Origin: Paracoccaceae bacterium
GTDB taxonomy: Bacteria; Pseudomonadota; Alphaproteobacteria; Rhodobacterales; Rhodobacteraceae
Assembly (NCBI GenBank): GCA_026709725.1
Contig: JAPOSK010000105.1
Coordinates: 1 to 15,260 of the forward strand
DNA: 15,260 bases
Direction of reading: 5' to 3'
Shown here: one piece after another, positions 6,879 to 14,656 of the stretch
Numbering within the stretch: the stretch's first letter is position 1
How the letters are laid out: the number at the start of each line of letters is the position of its first letter
The notes under the pieces: model-generated
Databases searched by the model: none
The model's input: the letters and a program-made list of their open reading frames with translations, nothing else
What the model was told of the DNA's origin: nothing
Translations under genes and position numbers: made by a program

Positions 6879-7655
6879 TCATCCTGTCTCGCCGGCGGGC
6901 TGGTGATGATTCTGGAGAGCCTCTTCAAGGAGAGAGACGACCAACTGACGGCTGCGGAAGCGAGCCAGTTCTGTCGGCGTGCGGTCGGCCCTGTCCCTTG
7001 CGGTTGGATCAGCACCCCGGTTGAGAAGATGTGAGACGGTGTCTGCCGTTGCAAATCGGGCTGCGAGATGCAGAGAGCTCCATCCTTCATGATCACGCGC
7101 TTCGAGATCGGCACCTGCATCAAGCAGGACAGTGATGGACTCGGTACTGCCGGAAAAGGCGGCGTAATGAAGCGGCGTAAGCTCATCGCCGCCACGGGCG
7201 TTGGTATCAGCACCGCATTCAAGCAGTGCACGGACTGCTTCAGCCTTGCCGATGCCGGCAGCCTCGTGCAGGGGCGTGTTGTTCAATTCATTGCGAGCTT
7301 CAAGATTGGCACCGGCGGCGGCAATGGCACGGATGGACTCGGCGCACCCCCGGGCCGCAGCACCATGAAGAGGTGTAAAGTCACGGCCCTCGCCTTTGGC
7401 ATCAGGATCAGGGCGGGCGGCCAGGACTTCCTTCACCGCTGCGGCACTGCCATCGCGAGCGGCGATATGCAAGGCAGTTGCATCATATGGACTTCGGGTG
7501 CGGATGTTGGCGCCGGCATCCAGAGCATCCTTCACCGCCTGTGGATCGCCCCCCCAGGATGCCCGGAGCAAATCCTGGTCCGGATCCGCATTCACGGTCG
7601 GTCGGGCAATCACGGTGCCGTCCTTGACGTGTAACTCGGGATCGGTTTCAGCCAT
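6879..7655 (-). CDS. Ankyrin-repeat protein (about seven repeats)
   Basis: A 258-residue protein made almost wholly of ankyrin repeats, which bind other proteins; partner and role cannot be told from the sequence. Repeat cores with the TPLH-AA-G pattern start near residues 59 (TALHIAARDG), 94 (TPLHGAAARG), 127 (TPLHEAAGIG), 160 (TPLHYAAFSG) and 193 (SSLHLAARFA). A degenerate first repeat covers about 27-56 and a partial last one about 226-247. The GA(N/D)-x-x-AR turn recurs every 33 residues or so. Residues 1-24 are a non-repeat head. No signal peptide or membrane span is visible. ATG 7655 has AAGGGAGGA just upstream, a very strong ribosome binding site; a reading extended to 7904 has a Cys-rich head and is rejected. 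It stands alone between long stretches without genes. A cytoplasmic regulator or a secreted host-directed protein are both possible. Confidence 0.9.
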   Translation of the reverse strand: MAETDPELHVKDGTVIARPTVNADPDQDLLRASWGGDPQAVKDALDAGANIRTRSPYDATALHIAARDGSAAAVKEVLAARPDPDAKGEGRDFTPLHGAAARGCAESIRAIAAAGANLEARNELNNTPLHEAAGIGKAEAVRALLECGADTNARGGDELTPLHYAAFSGSTESITVLLDAGADLEARDHEGWSSLHLAARFATADTVSHLLNRGADPTARDRADRTPTELARFRSRQLVVSLLEEALQNHHQPAGETG

Positions 7656-8337
7656 CAGGGTTCCTCCCTTATGAAAACCATCACTGGGGGGCAATGTCAT
7701 GCACATCCTTTCTGCCCGTGCCGGCCACAATAGGCAACCGGTCCCCAATCTTCCGGCCAGAATCATAAGACAATCTGCCTGCCTGTGCAGGCATCTGCAA
7801 CACAGTGAAGAAATATCGCACAGGATGACACAGACGGAATCGGGGCCGTCACGGGGCAATCCTTGCTGTCCTTGCCCAAGCGGATTCGGTCCATCCATCC
7901 GCATGCGACGAATCTGAAAGCACCTCCGCCATGAAGATGCGTCTGGAGGCCTTCAGGTCGGATGACGAACCGTCAACGGGCAGGCCGAATGCGGCCGACA
8001 AGACCAATCCGGGCGCGGAGCAGACCAACACGGTCCAGCGCGGAACGCACGGCTGCCACCGGACGTGGCACGGTTGACATTGCGGCGGTGTTGTCGGCAC
8101 AAAGGATTGCGTCGGCAAGGAATTGCGCGCGGGTGTGCCGTCTGGCGTGCCCGGGGTGCGACTCCGTCTGCCGGGGCGCCATCCTGCCCCGGGATCCTCT
8201 GTCTGCACCGTTGAGGATTGGTCCTGCGTGCGTCTGCCGAAATTGATCATGCCCCTTCAGGCATGAGACGGTCAATCGCACTCGCTCTGCCGAAGAATAC
8301 GTTGCGAGGCAGAATTCATACCTGTCGCCTGCCACGA
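7656..8337. other. No recognisable gene (682 bp)
   Basis: Open frames exist on both strands, but the products are low-complexity Arg/Pro/Thr-rich and have no motif. The best-looking piece is the minus-strand tail ending at 7973 (RAQFLADAILCADN and RSALDRVGLLRARIGLV), which I cannot assign; it could be a gene relic. I found no convincing promoter for the ankyrin gene here. Confidence 0.4.
8247..8266 (-). terminator. Hairpin downstream of ubiK
   Basis: TCATGCC (8247-8253) and GGCATGA (8260-8266) form a perfect 7-bp stem with a 6-base loop. It lies 71 bases past the ubiK stop on the minus strand. Only a weak T-rich tail (TCAATTT) follows, so termination here is possible but not certain. Confidence 0.3.
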
Positions 8338-8601
8338 TCACTCCATGGCTGTATCAATTCCGGATCCCTTCTCAAGAGTCTCGATGCGGTCTCTGAGTGC
8401 CTCATTTTCTTCGCGAGCCTTGCGAGCCATGGTTTTGACGGCGTCGAACTCTTCACGAGTGACCAGGTTGCGATCGGTTATCTTTCTTTCAAACCAGGCA
8501 TTGAAAGTCTGCTCGGCCTCCCGCCTGGCATCATGAGCAACACCCATTGCATTCGTCATCATGCTGGCAATATCATCATAAAACCGTTTGCCTGACTGCA
8601 T
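8338..8601 (-). CDS. ubiK: Ubiquinone biosynthesis accessory factor UbiK (BMFP family)
   Basis: A small helical protein that in E. coli works with UbiJ to support the late steps of aerobic ubiquinone synthesis. The 87 residues fit the family. The N-terminal amphipathic helix FYDDIASMMTNAMG (7-20) is followed by a helix with REAEQTFNAWFERK, then the conserved LVTREEFDAVKTMARKAR (46-63) leading into a coiled coil to about 78 (ENEALRDRIETLEK). ATG 8601 has AGGAGG 8 bases upstream. It is divergent from lgt, a pairing often kept in alphaproteobacteria, but here more than a kilobase separates the two because a decayed gene lies between them. Confidence 0.88.
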   Translation of the reverse strand: MQSGKRFYDDIASMMTNAMGVAHDARREAEQTFNAWFERKITDRNLVTREEFDAVKTMARKAREENEALRDRIETLEKGSGIDTAME

Positions 8602-8635
8602 GGTCCTCACCTCCTGACTATGATCCCCGCTGTTC

Positions 8636-8664
8636 ATATCACAGTCTTTGATCATCCGCACCAA
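8636..8664 (-). promoter_or_regulatory. Weak candidate promoter of ubiK
   Basis: On the minus strand TTGGTG (8664-8659) and TGATAT (8641-8636) are 17 bases apart, leaving 34 bases to the ubiK start. Each hexamer matches consensus only in part. Called mainly from position. Confidence 0.25.
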
Positions 8665-8955
8665 CCGGCACGATCCGGGGTTCGAGTCTCATATGATTGA
8701 CTTTTATTGACATCGCCCGACGATCCCCAATTCCTGGTACGTCTCGACCGAATCAGTCCGCCTGTACCGGGCGCGGCCAGCTGTTATCGGGTGAATGATC
8801 CGGCCCGGAGACGCGCCGGGTCACGGTCATCCGGGCCCACACGGCATCAAGGCGATCAGATTTGAGGAGGGCCCGGTCAACAATCGTCCGGAGCCGGCCG
8901 CAGACCGCATCGTCGAGTCACTTGATCCTGCGTGATCTGGAGAGAAAGACAGTCG
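8665..8955. other. No intact gene (291 bp); possible coding relic on the minus strand
   Basis: Between stops at 8918-8920 and 8753-8755 the minus strand reads 54 residues that look like real protein, with a helical part RLRTIVDRALLKSDRLDAVW. No start codon with a ribosome binding site and no known family were recognised. It follows the broken phosphoribosyltransferase gene on the same strand and may be a relic of a partner gene. Confidence 0.3.
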
Positions 8956-9455
8956 TCATCGGTGAATCCGTGTTTTGGTCTTTGTCAGAACAGAGACGTC
9001 CCCGACCCCGGCCTCCTGCTCAGGGAGGCGGCAGCAGACATTCAGCGTTGCACCGGATCGGCAGAGATGATCGTCGAGGAGCAGGATCCTCTGACCGGAG
9101 ATATCTTCTGTTCCTGCGATTTTGATTGCCACTTCAAGCATGCTGGCCCGCCTGTCAGAACCCTGGAGTCCTTTCAGCCCGGCATGACTTTCCCCGGTGA
9201 GATGATCCGCCAGAACACGAACACGCCACTGCTTGCCCAATGCCATTGCAATCGCATCAACCAGCCGGATCGTCCCTGCCCCGGATCACGGCACAGGAAT
9301 GATTGCATCGATTCTCTCAATCCCTCTGATCACATCCGGGGGACCAATTATCTGCGGGACAACCGACTGATCCCGTTTGTGCGCAACCCTGTAGAGCAAC
9401 CCGCCAACCCCGACGCATTCCTGAATTTGCGTTGATGCCCGGCATTCTTTGGCAT
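8956..9455 (-). pseudogene. Broken phosphoribosyltransferase gene (ComF-like type)
   Basis: The intact C-terminal part (from about 9246) holds the PRPP-binding motif ILLLDDHLCRSGATLN. Before it come HAGLKGLQGSDRRASML and after it VSVLTKTKTR, as in stand-alone phosphoribosyltransferases whose motif reads DDLYRSGATMN. Reading upstream in the same frame gives RIDAIIPVP, then a TGA stop (9288-9286), then SGAGTIRLVDAIAMALGK; the stop falls inside the family's IPVPPS segment. Further upstream the frame gives GVGGLLYRVAHKRDQ and is lost near 9420-9422. One missing base there would join MPKNAGHQRKFR to ECVGVGGLLYR. So the gene has one nonsense change and probably one single-base deletion. No start with a ribosome binding site was found; 9455 is the first in-frame ATG before the shift. 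Activity as a full enzyme is not expected. Confidence 0.7.
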
Positions 9456-9808
9456 GACAGGAAACGCCGCAACGCCGATCAAGGGCAATTCAACTGACAG
9501 TTCAGGACAGAAGATACACGAAGCAACTTCGGGTTGCGGTGCCTTTGAACTCAATGATGACCTGATAAGGGGAATCCGGAGTGCAAGGGGGCGGATATTG
9601 GTGGAATATGGATAATCCTGCCCTGGTGGCAGACAATCGAAGCCGTTGACAGGATATGGTTGCGTGATTGGTTCTCGCCGGGAATGCAGGGGGAATGAAC
9701 AAGAGATCGTTCTTCATCCTCTGCGCTTCTGCAGATGGGTGGCAAGATGCGAAGTTCTGGCTTACCGATGGACCCGGTTATGGCATGTAATGATTGGAGG
9801 TGGATTGA
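9456..9808. other. Upstream region of lgt, no recognisable gene (353 bp)
   Basis: Contains no convincing frame. It must carry the lgt promoter or a readthrough path, but I cannot pick one. TTGACA at 9646-9651 has no good -10 at 16-18 bases. TGTAAT at 9785-9790 resembles a -10 but would place the transcript start almost at the ribosome binding site. Confidence 0.4.
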
Positions 9809-10702
9809 ATGATGACAGAAACAGCCATAATCCTGCCCTATATCAACCCCGAAATTGTTTCACTTGATCTCGGTGTCTTCACTCTGACACTTCGATGGTA
9901 CTCCTGCGCTTATATCGTCGGCTTTCTGATTGGCTGGTTCTGGTTCGTCCGACTGATGCGGAAAAGAGAGATCTGGCCTGATGGGACAGCACCAATGCCG
10001 GCCCGGCATGCGGAGTCCCTGCTGACCTGGAACATTATCGGGATCATTCTCGGCGGCCGGCTTGGGTATGTTTCCTTTTACAATCCGCTCTATTTCCTGG
10101 GAAGCCCGTGGGAGATCGTCATGATCTGGAACGGCGGGATGTCTTTCCATGGTGCCTTCATTGGCTTGATTCTGGCTACGATTCTGTTTTGTCGGCGCAA
10201 TGGTTATCCGCTGGGGAGCGTCTCCGATGCGATTGCCATTGTTGTAACCCCGGGACTGGGACTGGGCCGCGTGGCAAACTTCATCAACGCCGAGCTCTAT
10301 GGCCGGCCCACCACATCGCTGTTTGGTGTGGTCTTCCCCTGGGGTCCGGCATCAGGGTGCCCACCGGGCTGGAGCGGACTTTGCACCCGACATCCGACCC
10401 AGCTGTACGAAGCTCTGCTTGAGGGTGCTGTTCTTGGCATTCTTCTCTATTGGCTGGCAACCCGCCGTTTCTGGCTCCAGCAGCCCTGGCGCATCGCCGG
10501 CATGTTTTTCTTCGGCTATGGTTCCATGCGCTTCCTTGTTGAGTTCCTGCGCCAGCCGGATATGCAATTCATCACAGCCGAGAATCCCGCAGGCACGATC
10601 ATTGATCTTGGCATGCTCGGTGGCCTGACGATGGGGCAGCTCCTGTCATTGCCAATGATCGGCATTGGTCTTTTTCTCTTTCGCTTTTCACAAACCCGGT
10701 GA
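9809..10702 (+). CDS. lgt: Prolipoprotein diacylglyceryl transferase
   Basis: Integral inner-membrane enzyme that moves diacylglyceryl from phosphatidylglycerol to the lipobox Cys of prolipoproteins, the first step of lipoprotein maturation. The 297 residues show about seven hydrophobic segments. Family motifs are LRWYSCAYIVGF (28-39), GGRLGYV (82-88), IWNGGMSFHGAFIG (106-119), the signature GRVANFINAELYGRPT (153-168), HPTQLYEALLEG (195-206) and the late FGYGSMRFLVEFLRQPD (235-251), which holds the conserved Arg. ATG 9809 has GGAGG 8 bases before it; ATG 9812 is an equal alternative. It heads a plus-strand gene run, and its stop overlaps the next start as GTGA. Confidence 0.96.
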   Translation: MMTETAIILPYINPEIVSLDLGVFTLTLRWYSCAYIVGFLIGWFWFVRLMRKREIWPDGTAPMPARHAESLLTWNIIGIILGGRLGYVSFYNPLYFLGSPWEIVMIWNGGMSFHGAFIGLILATILFCRRNGYPLGSVSDAIAIVVTPGLGLGRVANFINAELYGRPTTSLFGVVFPWGPASGCPPGWSGLCTRHPTQLYEALLEGAVLGILLYWLATRRFWLQQPWRIAGMFFFGYGSMRFLVEFLRQPDMQFITAENPAGTIIDLGMLGGLTMGQLLSLPMIGIGLFLFRFSQTR

Positions 10703-11763
10703 CGGCACTGGCAGATATCATCCGGTCTCACATCCGGCAGACCGGACCATTGACACTTGCACAGTATATGGAAATGTGCCTTCTGCACCCCGAGCATGGC
10801 TATTATAACCAACCCACTCCGATTGGTGCACGGGGTGGCTTCATCACAGCACCGGAAATCAGTCAGATGTTTGGCGAGATGGTCGGATTGGCACTTGCCG
10901 CCTGCTGGCAGGACCAGGGGTCACCGCCGGCATTTGCCCTGCTTGATCTTGGCCCCGGACGGGGAACGCTGATGTCTGATTGCCTGCGGGCAACGGGACG
11001 GGTCGAGGGATTCCGCTCTGCAGCCCGCCTGCATCTCTTTGAGGCCAGCCGGTCCCTTCGCAATGTGCAGATGGCACGCCTCGGAGCGTTCGACCCCGTC
11101 TGGCCCCGGTCACTGATGGAATTGCCTGCCATGCCGCTCTTTGCAATCGCGAATGAATTCATTGATGTTCTGCCCGTAAGACAGTTTCGCAGGATCGGGA
11201 GGGGCTGGGCGGAATGCATGGTCGGCCTCAAGAAGGGAGCACTGACCATGGGTTTTGTGTCATGTGATGCTTCGGTTGGCATCAATGACCGGTTTGGTCA
11301 TTGCGTTGAGGGAGATATCGTCGAAATCCGTCCGGCGGCCGAGCAGATCACATCAACACTGGCTGGACATATCGCACGGCACGGGGGGCTGCTTCTCATC
11401 ATTGACTATGGCGAGGAGAAGCTCACCGGTCCCACATTCCAGGCCGTGACCGATCATCAATCAGCTGACCCGATGGCCGCACCCGGAAATGCCGATCTGA
11501 CATCACATGTTGATTTTGGCGGTCTCATCGGCGCGGCCGCCCCGCTCGCACATGCGGGACCCTGCCCCCAGGGGGCGTATCTGGAGTGCCTCGGGATCAC
11601 TGAACGGGCCCGCAGTCTGGCCGCAGAACTCAGGGAGAGGGAGCTTGCAGAGCATACCGCGGCATTTCGTCGCCTTGTTCATCCTGAAGAAATGGGGAAT
11701 CTCTTCAAGGTCCTGGCTCTCTATCCGCCGGATGCCCCCGTACCACCCGGCTTTGTGACATGA
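10699..11763 (+). CDS. MidA/NDUFAF7-family SAM-dependent methyltransferase
   Basis: Protein-arginine methyltransferase family. The mitochondrial member NDUFAF7 methylates a complex I subunit, so a role in NADH dehydrogenase assembly is likely but inferred. The 354 residues fit. Motifs are the head LAQYMEMCLLHPEHGYY (20-36), GGFITAPEISQMFGE (46-60; usually GDFITAPEISQ, so Gly replaces Asp here), the SAM loop LDLGPGRGTLM (82-92), FAIANEFIDVLPVRQF (148-163), the acidic LLLIIDYGEE region and DLTSHVDFGGLI. The GTG start at 10699 overlaps the lgt stop as GTGA, and the end overlaps the next start as ATGA, so translation is coupled at both ends. Placement between lgt and pgeF is typical of this bacterial group. 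Confidence 0.92.
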   Translation: MTALADIIRSHIRQTGPLTLAQYMEMCLLHPEHGYYNQPTPIGARGGFITAPEISQMFGEMVGLALAACWQDQGSPPAFALLDLGPGRGTLMSDCLRATGRVEGFRSAARLHLFEASRSLRNVQMARLGAFDPVWPRSLMELPAMPLFAIANEFIDVLPVRQFRRIGRGWAECMVGLKKGALTMGFVSCDASVGINDRFGHCVEGDIVEIRPAAEQITSTLAGHIARHGGLLLIIDYGEEKLTGPTFQAVTDHQSADPMAAPGNADLTSHVDFGGLIGAAAPLAHAGPCPQGAYLECLGITERARSLAAELRERELAEHTAAFRRLVHPEEMGNLFKVLALYPPDAPVPPGFVT

Positions 11764-12518
11764 TACAGCCCCCCCTGACCCACTCCCTCCTTGCATCCTG
11801 TCGCCACGGGTTCTTTACGCGCACAGGAGGTGTTTCAGAAGGGTCCTATGCCAGCCTCAACTGCGGCATGAATACAAACGATGACCGTGACGCAATTGCG
11901 GCCAACCGCGCCCGGGCAGTGGCTGTGCTGGGTCTCCCATCTGCGAAATTGCTCACCGCCCGCCAGATCCATTCCGCAACCGTTCAGTCTGTGACACATG
12001 CCGACACGTCAACGGACTTGACCGCTGATGGGCTGGTCACCGCCGAGAGTGGCCTTGCCATTGGTGTCCTGACGGCGGATTGCCAGCCAATCCTCCTGGC
12101 CGACACAGCCAATGGCGTGATCGCCGCCATCCATGCCGGTTGGCGTGGGACGCTGGCAGGTGTCATTGAAGCGGGAATTGCGGCAATGGAGGCAATCGGG
12201 GCCCAACGGAAGACAATCAGGGCTGTCATTGGTCCATGCATCAGTCAGTCAAACTATGAGGTTCGCGAGGATGTCTACGCGGCAGCAATGGAACGGGCAG
12301 GCTGGACGGAGTCTTTCTTTATCAGGAATGCCAGAGGGCGTTACCAGATGGATCTGCCGGGAATCGGTTTGCGTCTTCTGCAAAAAGAACAAATTGGCGG
12401 ATGCATGAAACTTGATCACTGCACCTATGACGAAGAGGACCTGTTTTTCTCATGGCGTCGAACGACGCATGAACGCAGATCACGCTGTGGTCTGATGCTT
12501 GCCGCAATCGCCCTTTAG
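11760..12518 (+). CDS. pgeF: Peptidoglycan editing factor PgeF (YfiH/laccase-domain family)
   Basis: Family members of this zinc-containing fold include E. coli PgeF, which removes UDP-MurNAc carrying Ser in place of Ala; other members act on purine nucleosides. The 252 residues match the usual length. Motifs are HGFFTRTGGVSEG (16-28), LNCG (33-36), ARQIHS with His71, LTADCQPILLAD with Cys108, IHAGWRGTLAGV with His125, and GPCIS--NYEV (158-168). His71, Cys108 and His125 are the expected metal ligands. The start overlaps the methyltransferase stop (ATGA) and has no separate strong ribosome binding site. Confidence 0.93.
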   Translation: MIQPPLTHSLLASCRHGFFTRTGGVSEGSYASLNCGMNTNDDRDAIAANRARAVAVLGLPSAKLLTARQIHSATVQSVTHADTSTDLTADGLVTAESGLAIGVLTADCQPILLADTANGVIAAIHAGWRGTLAGVIEAGIAAMEAIGAQRKTIRAVIGPCISQSNYEVREDVYAAAMERAGWTESFFIRNARGRYQMDLPGIGLRLLQKEQIGGCMKLDHCTYDEEDLFFSWRRTTHERRSRCGLMLAAIAL

Positions 12519-12526
12519 GTTCGGCT

Positions 12527-13672
12527 GTGCTGCACTTCACCGCCTCCGAGTTTCATCGACGACAGGCCGGTCTTGAGGCGGCTCTTGCCAAGCGCCATCT
12601 GGATGGGATCCTGCTCTTTGCACCCGAAAGCCACTACTGGCTTACGGGCTACGACACCTTTGGATTCTGCTTCTTCCAGTGTCTTGTCATCGGTGGCTCC
12701 GAACCCGTTCTCCTGACCCGATCCGCCGACCGCCATCAGGCCCGCATCACATCACGGATCCGGGACATCCGGATCTGGGTCGATCACGAGACAGCTGATC
12801 CGTCCCGGGACCTGCTGGAGATCCTCACTGATCTCGGTCTTGTCGGTAAACGCCTTGGCATTGAAACCAACACCCATGGCCTGACGGGCATGAGCTGCCA
12901 GCGGGTCTATGGGCACCTGGAAGGCACTGTTCATCTGGTTGAGGCAAGTGATCTGGTCCCGTCATTGCGTCTTGTCAAATCCGATGAGGAGATGGTGTAT
13001 GTTCGCAAGGCGGCGGCGCTTGCCGATGATGCGCTCGATGCCGCTCTTGAATGTTGTGTGCCCGGCACCGATGAAGGTGAGATCCTGGCAGCAATGCAGA
13101 GCGTGATCTTCCGTGGCGGTGGGGATTATCCCGGCAATGAGTTCATCATTGGCTCGGGCGAGAGTGCAATGCTGGTCCGCTACGCCGCTGGCAATCGATC
13201 ACTGTCAGCAAACGATCAGCTCAATCTGGAATGGGCGGGGGTCTATCGTCGCTATCACGTTGCCATGATGCGCACCGTTGTCATCGGCACGCCACAGCCG
13301 GGCCACAAAACGATGCACACCGCTGCCACTGAAGCCCTGCTGGCCTGTGAAGAACAGCTCAGGCCCGGTATTTGCATGGAAGATGTCTATGCGACCCACT
13401 GCCGGATTCTGGAGCACCGGAATATGGGATCAATGCGCCTCAATGCCTGCGGTTACGCGCTCGGGGCCCGCTTCACGCCAACCTGGATGGAGCCACAGAT
13501 GTTTCGTGCTGGCGCAAAAACAGTCATCAGGCCCGGAATGGTCTTTTTTCTCCACATGATCCTGCTCGATTCGGAACAACAGATCGCAATGTGTCCCGGT
13601 CGGACATCTCTTGTCACCGACTCCGGTTCCGAATGCCTTTCCCGGCATCGTCTTGAACTTCTGATCCGATGA
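12527..13672 (+). CDS. M24-fold (Xaa-Pro peptidase/ectoine hydrolase-like) protein lacking canonical metal ligands
   Basis: Two domains: a creatinase-type N-terminal domain (about 1-150, with APESHYWLTGYDTFGF at 32-47) and a pita-bread M24 domain (about 155-381). In true metal-dependent members five ligands (Asp, Asp, His, Glu, Glu) are fixed. Here the first two positions, in NLEWAGVYRRYHVAMMRT (233-250), are Glu235 and Ala246. The His position in ACGYALGARFTPTW is Tyr or nearby. The Glu of the usual F-T-I-E-P is His343 (VFFLHMI), and the last Glu is absent around MCPGRTSLVT. This pattern fits the metal-free, creatinase- or ectoine-hydrolase-like branch, which hydrolyses C-N bonds in small molecules. 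The substrate is unknown. The GTG 12527 start follows AGG by 7 bases and lies 8 bases after the pgeF stop, so it is co-transcribed. Length is near normal, so this is not decay. Confidence 0.82.
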   Translation: MLHFTASEFHRRQAGLEAALAKRHLDGILLFAPESHYWLTGYDTFGFCFFQCLVIGGSEPVLLTRSADRHQARITSRIRDIRIWVDHETADPSRDLLEILTDLGLVGKRLGIETNTHGLTGMSCQRVYGHLEGTVHLVEASDLVPSLRLVKSDEEMVYVRKAAALADDALDAALECCVPGTDEGEILAAMQSVIFRGGGDYPGNEFIIGSGESAMLVRYAAGNRSLSANDQLNLEWAGVYRRYHVAMMRTVVIGTPQPGHKTMHTAATEALLACEEQLRPGICMEDVYATHCRILEHRNMGSMRLNACGYALGARFTPTWMEPQMFRAGAKTVIRPGMVFFLHMILLDSEQQIAMCPGRTSLVTDSGSECLSRHRLELLIR

Positions 13673-13714
13673 ACCCATGAAACCTGAGACAGACGCTTTC
13701 GAGAGAATCGATGC

Positions 13715-14656
13715 ATGACTGAGACACGCCACACCCGCCTCCTGATTATCGGCTCCGGCCCGGCTGGCTATACGGCAGGCATTTATGCAGCCCGTGCCAT
13801 GCTTGACCCGGTCCTTATCCAGGGCATTCAGCCCGGTGGACAGCTGACCATTACGACTGATGTCGAGAACTGGCCGGGTGATTCACTGGTTCAGGGACCG
13901 GAGCTCATGACACGAATGGCGGACCACGCCCGGACAACCGGCGTAACCATTGTCAATGAACAGATCGAGAGCGTTGATCTCAATGCAAGGCCCTTCCTTT
14001 CCCTGAGCGATAACGGAACGCGCTACAGTTCGGATTCACTGATCCTGGCAACCGGTGCCCAGGCCAAATGGCTCGGGCTGCCTTCCGAGCAGCATTTTCG
14101 CGGATACGGCGTCTCTGCCTGTGCCACCTGTGACGGATTTTTCTTTCGTGATCAGGATGTCGTGGTTGTGGGCGGCGGCAACACGGCCGTTGAGGAGGCA
14201 CTGTTTCTGACCCGGTTTGCATCACGGGTGACCCTGATTCACCGCCGCGATGAATTGCGTGCCGAGCGCATTCTTCAGGAACGGCTCTTCAGGAATGAAA
14301 AGATTGTCCCCCTTTGGTTCCATGAGCTCGTCGAGGTTCGGGGGCGTGATCATCCGCGCTCGGTCGAATCCATTCTCTGCCGCAATGCAAGGGATGGCAC
14401 CGAGACTGCAATTGACTGCTCCGGCGTTTTTATCGCCATTGGCCACAGCCCGGCTTCAGAACTCATTGCCAACCAGGTCGAGATGCGACCCGGTGGCTAT
14501 GTCAAAACCCGCCGGGGAACCACCGCCACATCCATTGATGGCGTCTTTGCCGCCGGTGACCTTGTCGATGACGTCTACCGCCAGGCTGTCACCTCGGCCG
14601 GAATGGGGTGCATGGCTGCCTTGGATGCAGAGAAGTATCTTGCTGCCCTGGAATAA
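13715..14656 (+). CDS. trxB: Thioredoxin reductase (NADPH)
   Basis: Cytoplasmic flavoenzyme that passes electrons from NADPH through FAD and a redox disulfide to thioredoxin. The 313 residues match the family. The FAD motif is GSGPAGYTAGIYAARA (13-28), the FAD-side QPGGQLTITTDVENWPG is at 39-55, the redox pair is Cys136 and Cys139 in ACATCDGFFFR, the NADPH loop is GGGNTAVEEA (153-162) with HRRDELRAE (176-184), and the C-terminal FAD motif is GVFAAGDLVDDVYRQAVTSAG. All catalytic residues are present. ATG 13715 is chosen because it opens directly on the conserved domain; only a weak GAGAG lies upstream. It follows the M24 gene after 42 bases and may share its transcript. Confidence 0.96.
   Translation: MTETRHTRLLIIGSGPAGYTAGIYAARAMLDPVLIQGIQPGGQLTITTDVENWPGDSLVQGPELMTRMADHARTTGVTIVNEQIESVDLNARPFLSLSDNGTRYSSDSLILATGAQAKWLGLPSEQHFRGYGVSACATCDGFFFRDQDVVVVGGGNTAVEEALFLTRFASRVTLIHRRDELRAERILQERLFRNEKIVPLWFHELVEVRGRDHPRSVESILCRNARDGTETAIDCSGVFIAIGHSPASELIANQVEMRPGGYVKTRRGTTATSIDGVFAAGDLVDDVYRQAVTSAGMGCMAALDAEKYLAALE

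Noticed and set aside
7767..7795. Short repeats and palindromes (GCCTG/CAGGC) that might be an array or operator
   Set aside because: Only one short dyad with almost no loop and no regular spacing; there are no repeat-spacer units, so no CRISPR or operator can be claimed.
8640..8720. Possible tRNA, because GGTTCGAGTCT resembles a T-loop
   Set aside because: The flanking bases do not pair into a T-stem, and no acceptor, D or anticodon arm can be drawn on either strand.
9646..9674. Perfect TTGACA as an lgt promoter -35
   Set aside because: No acceptable -10 is found 16-18 bases downstream.
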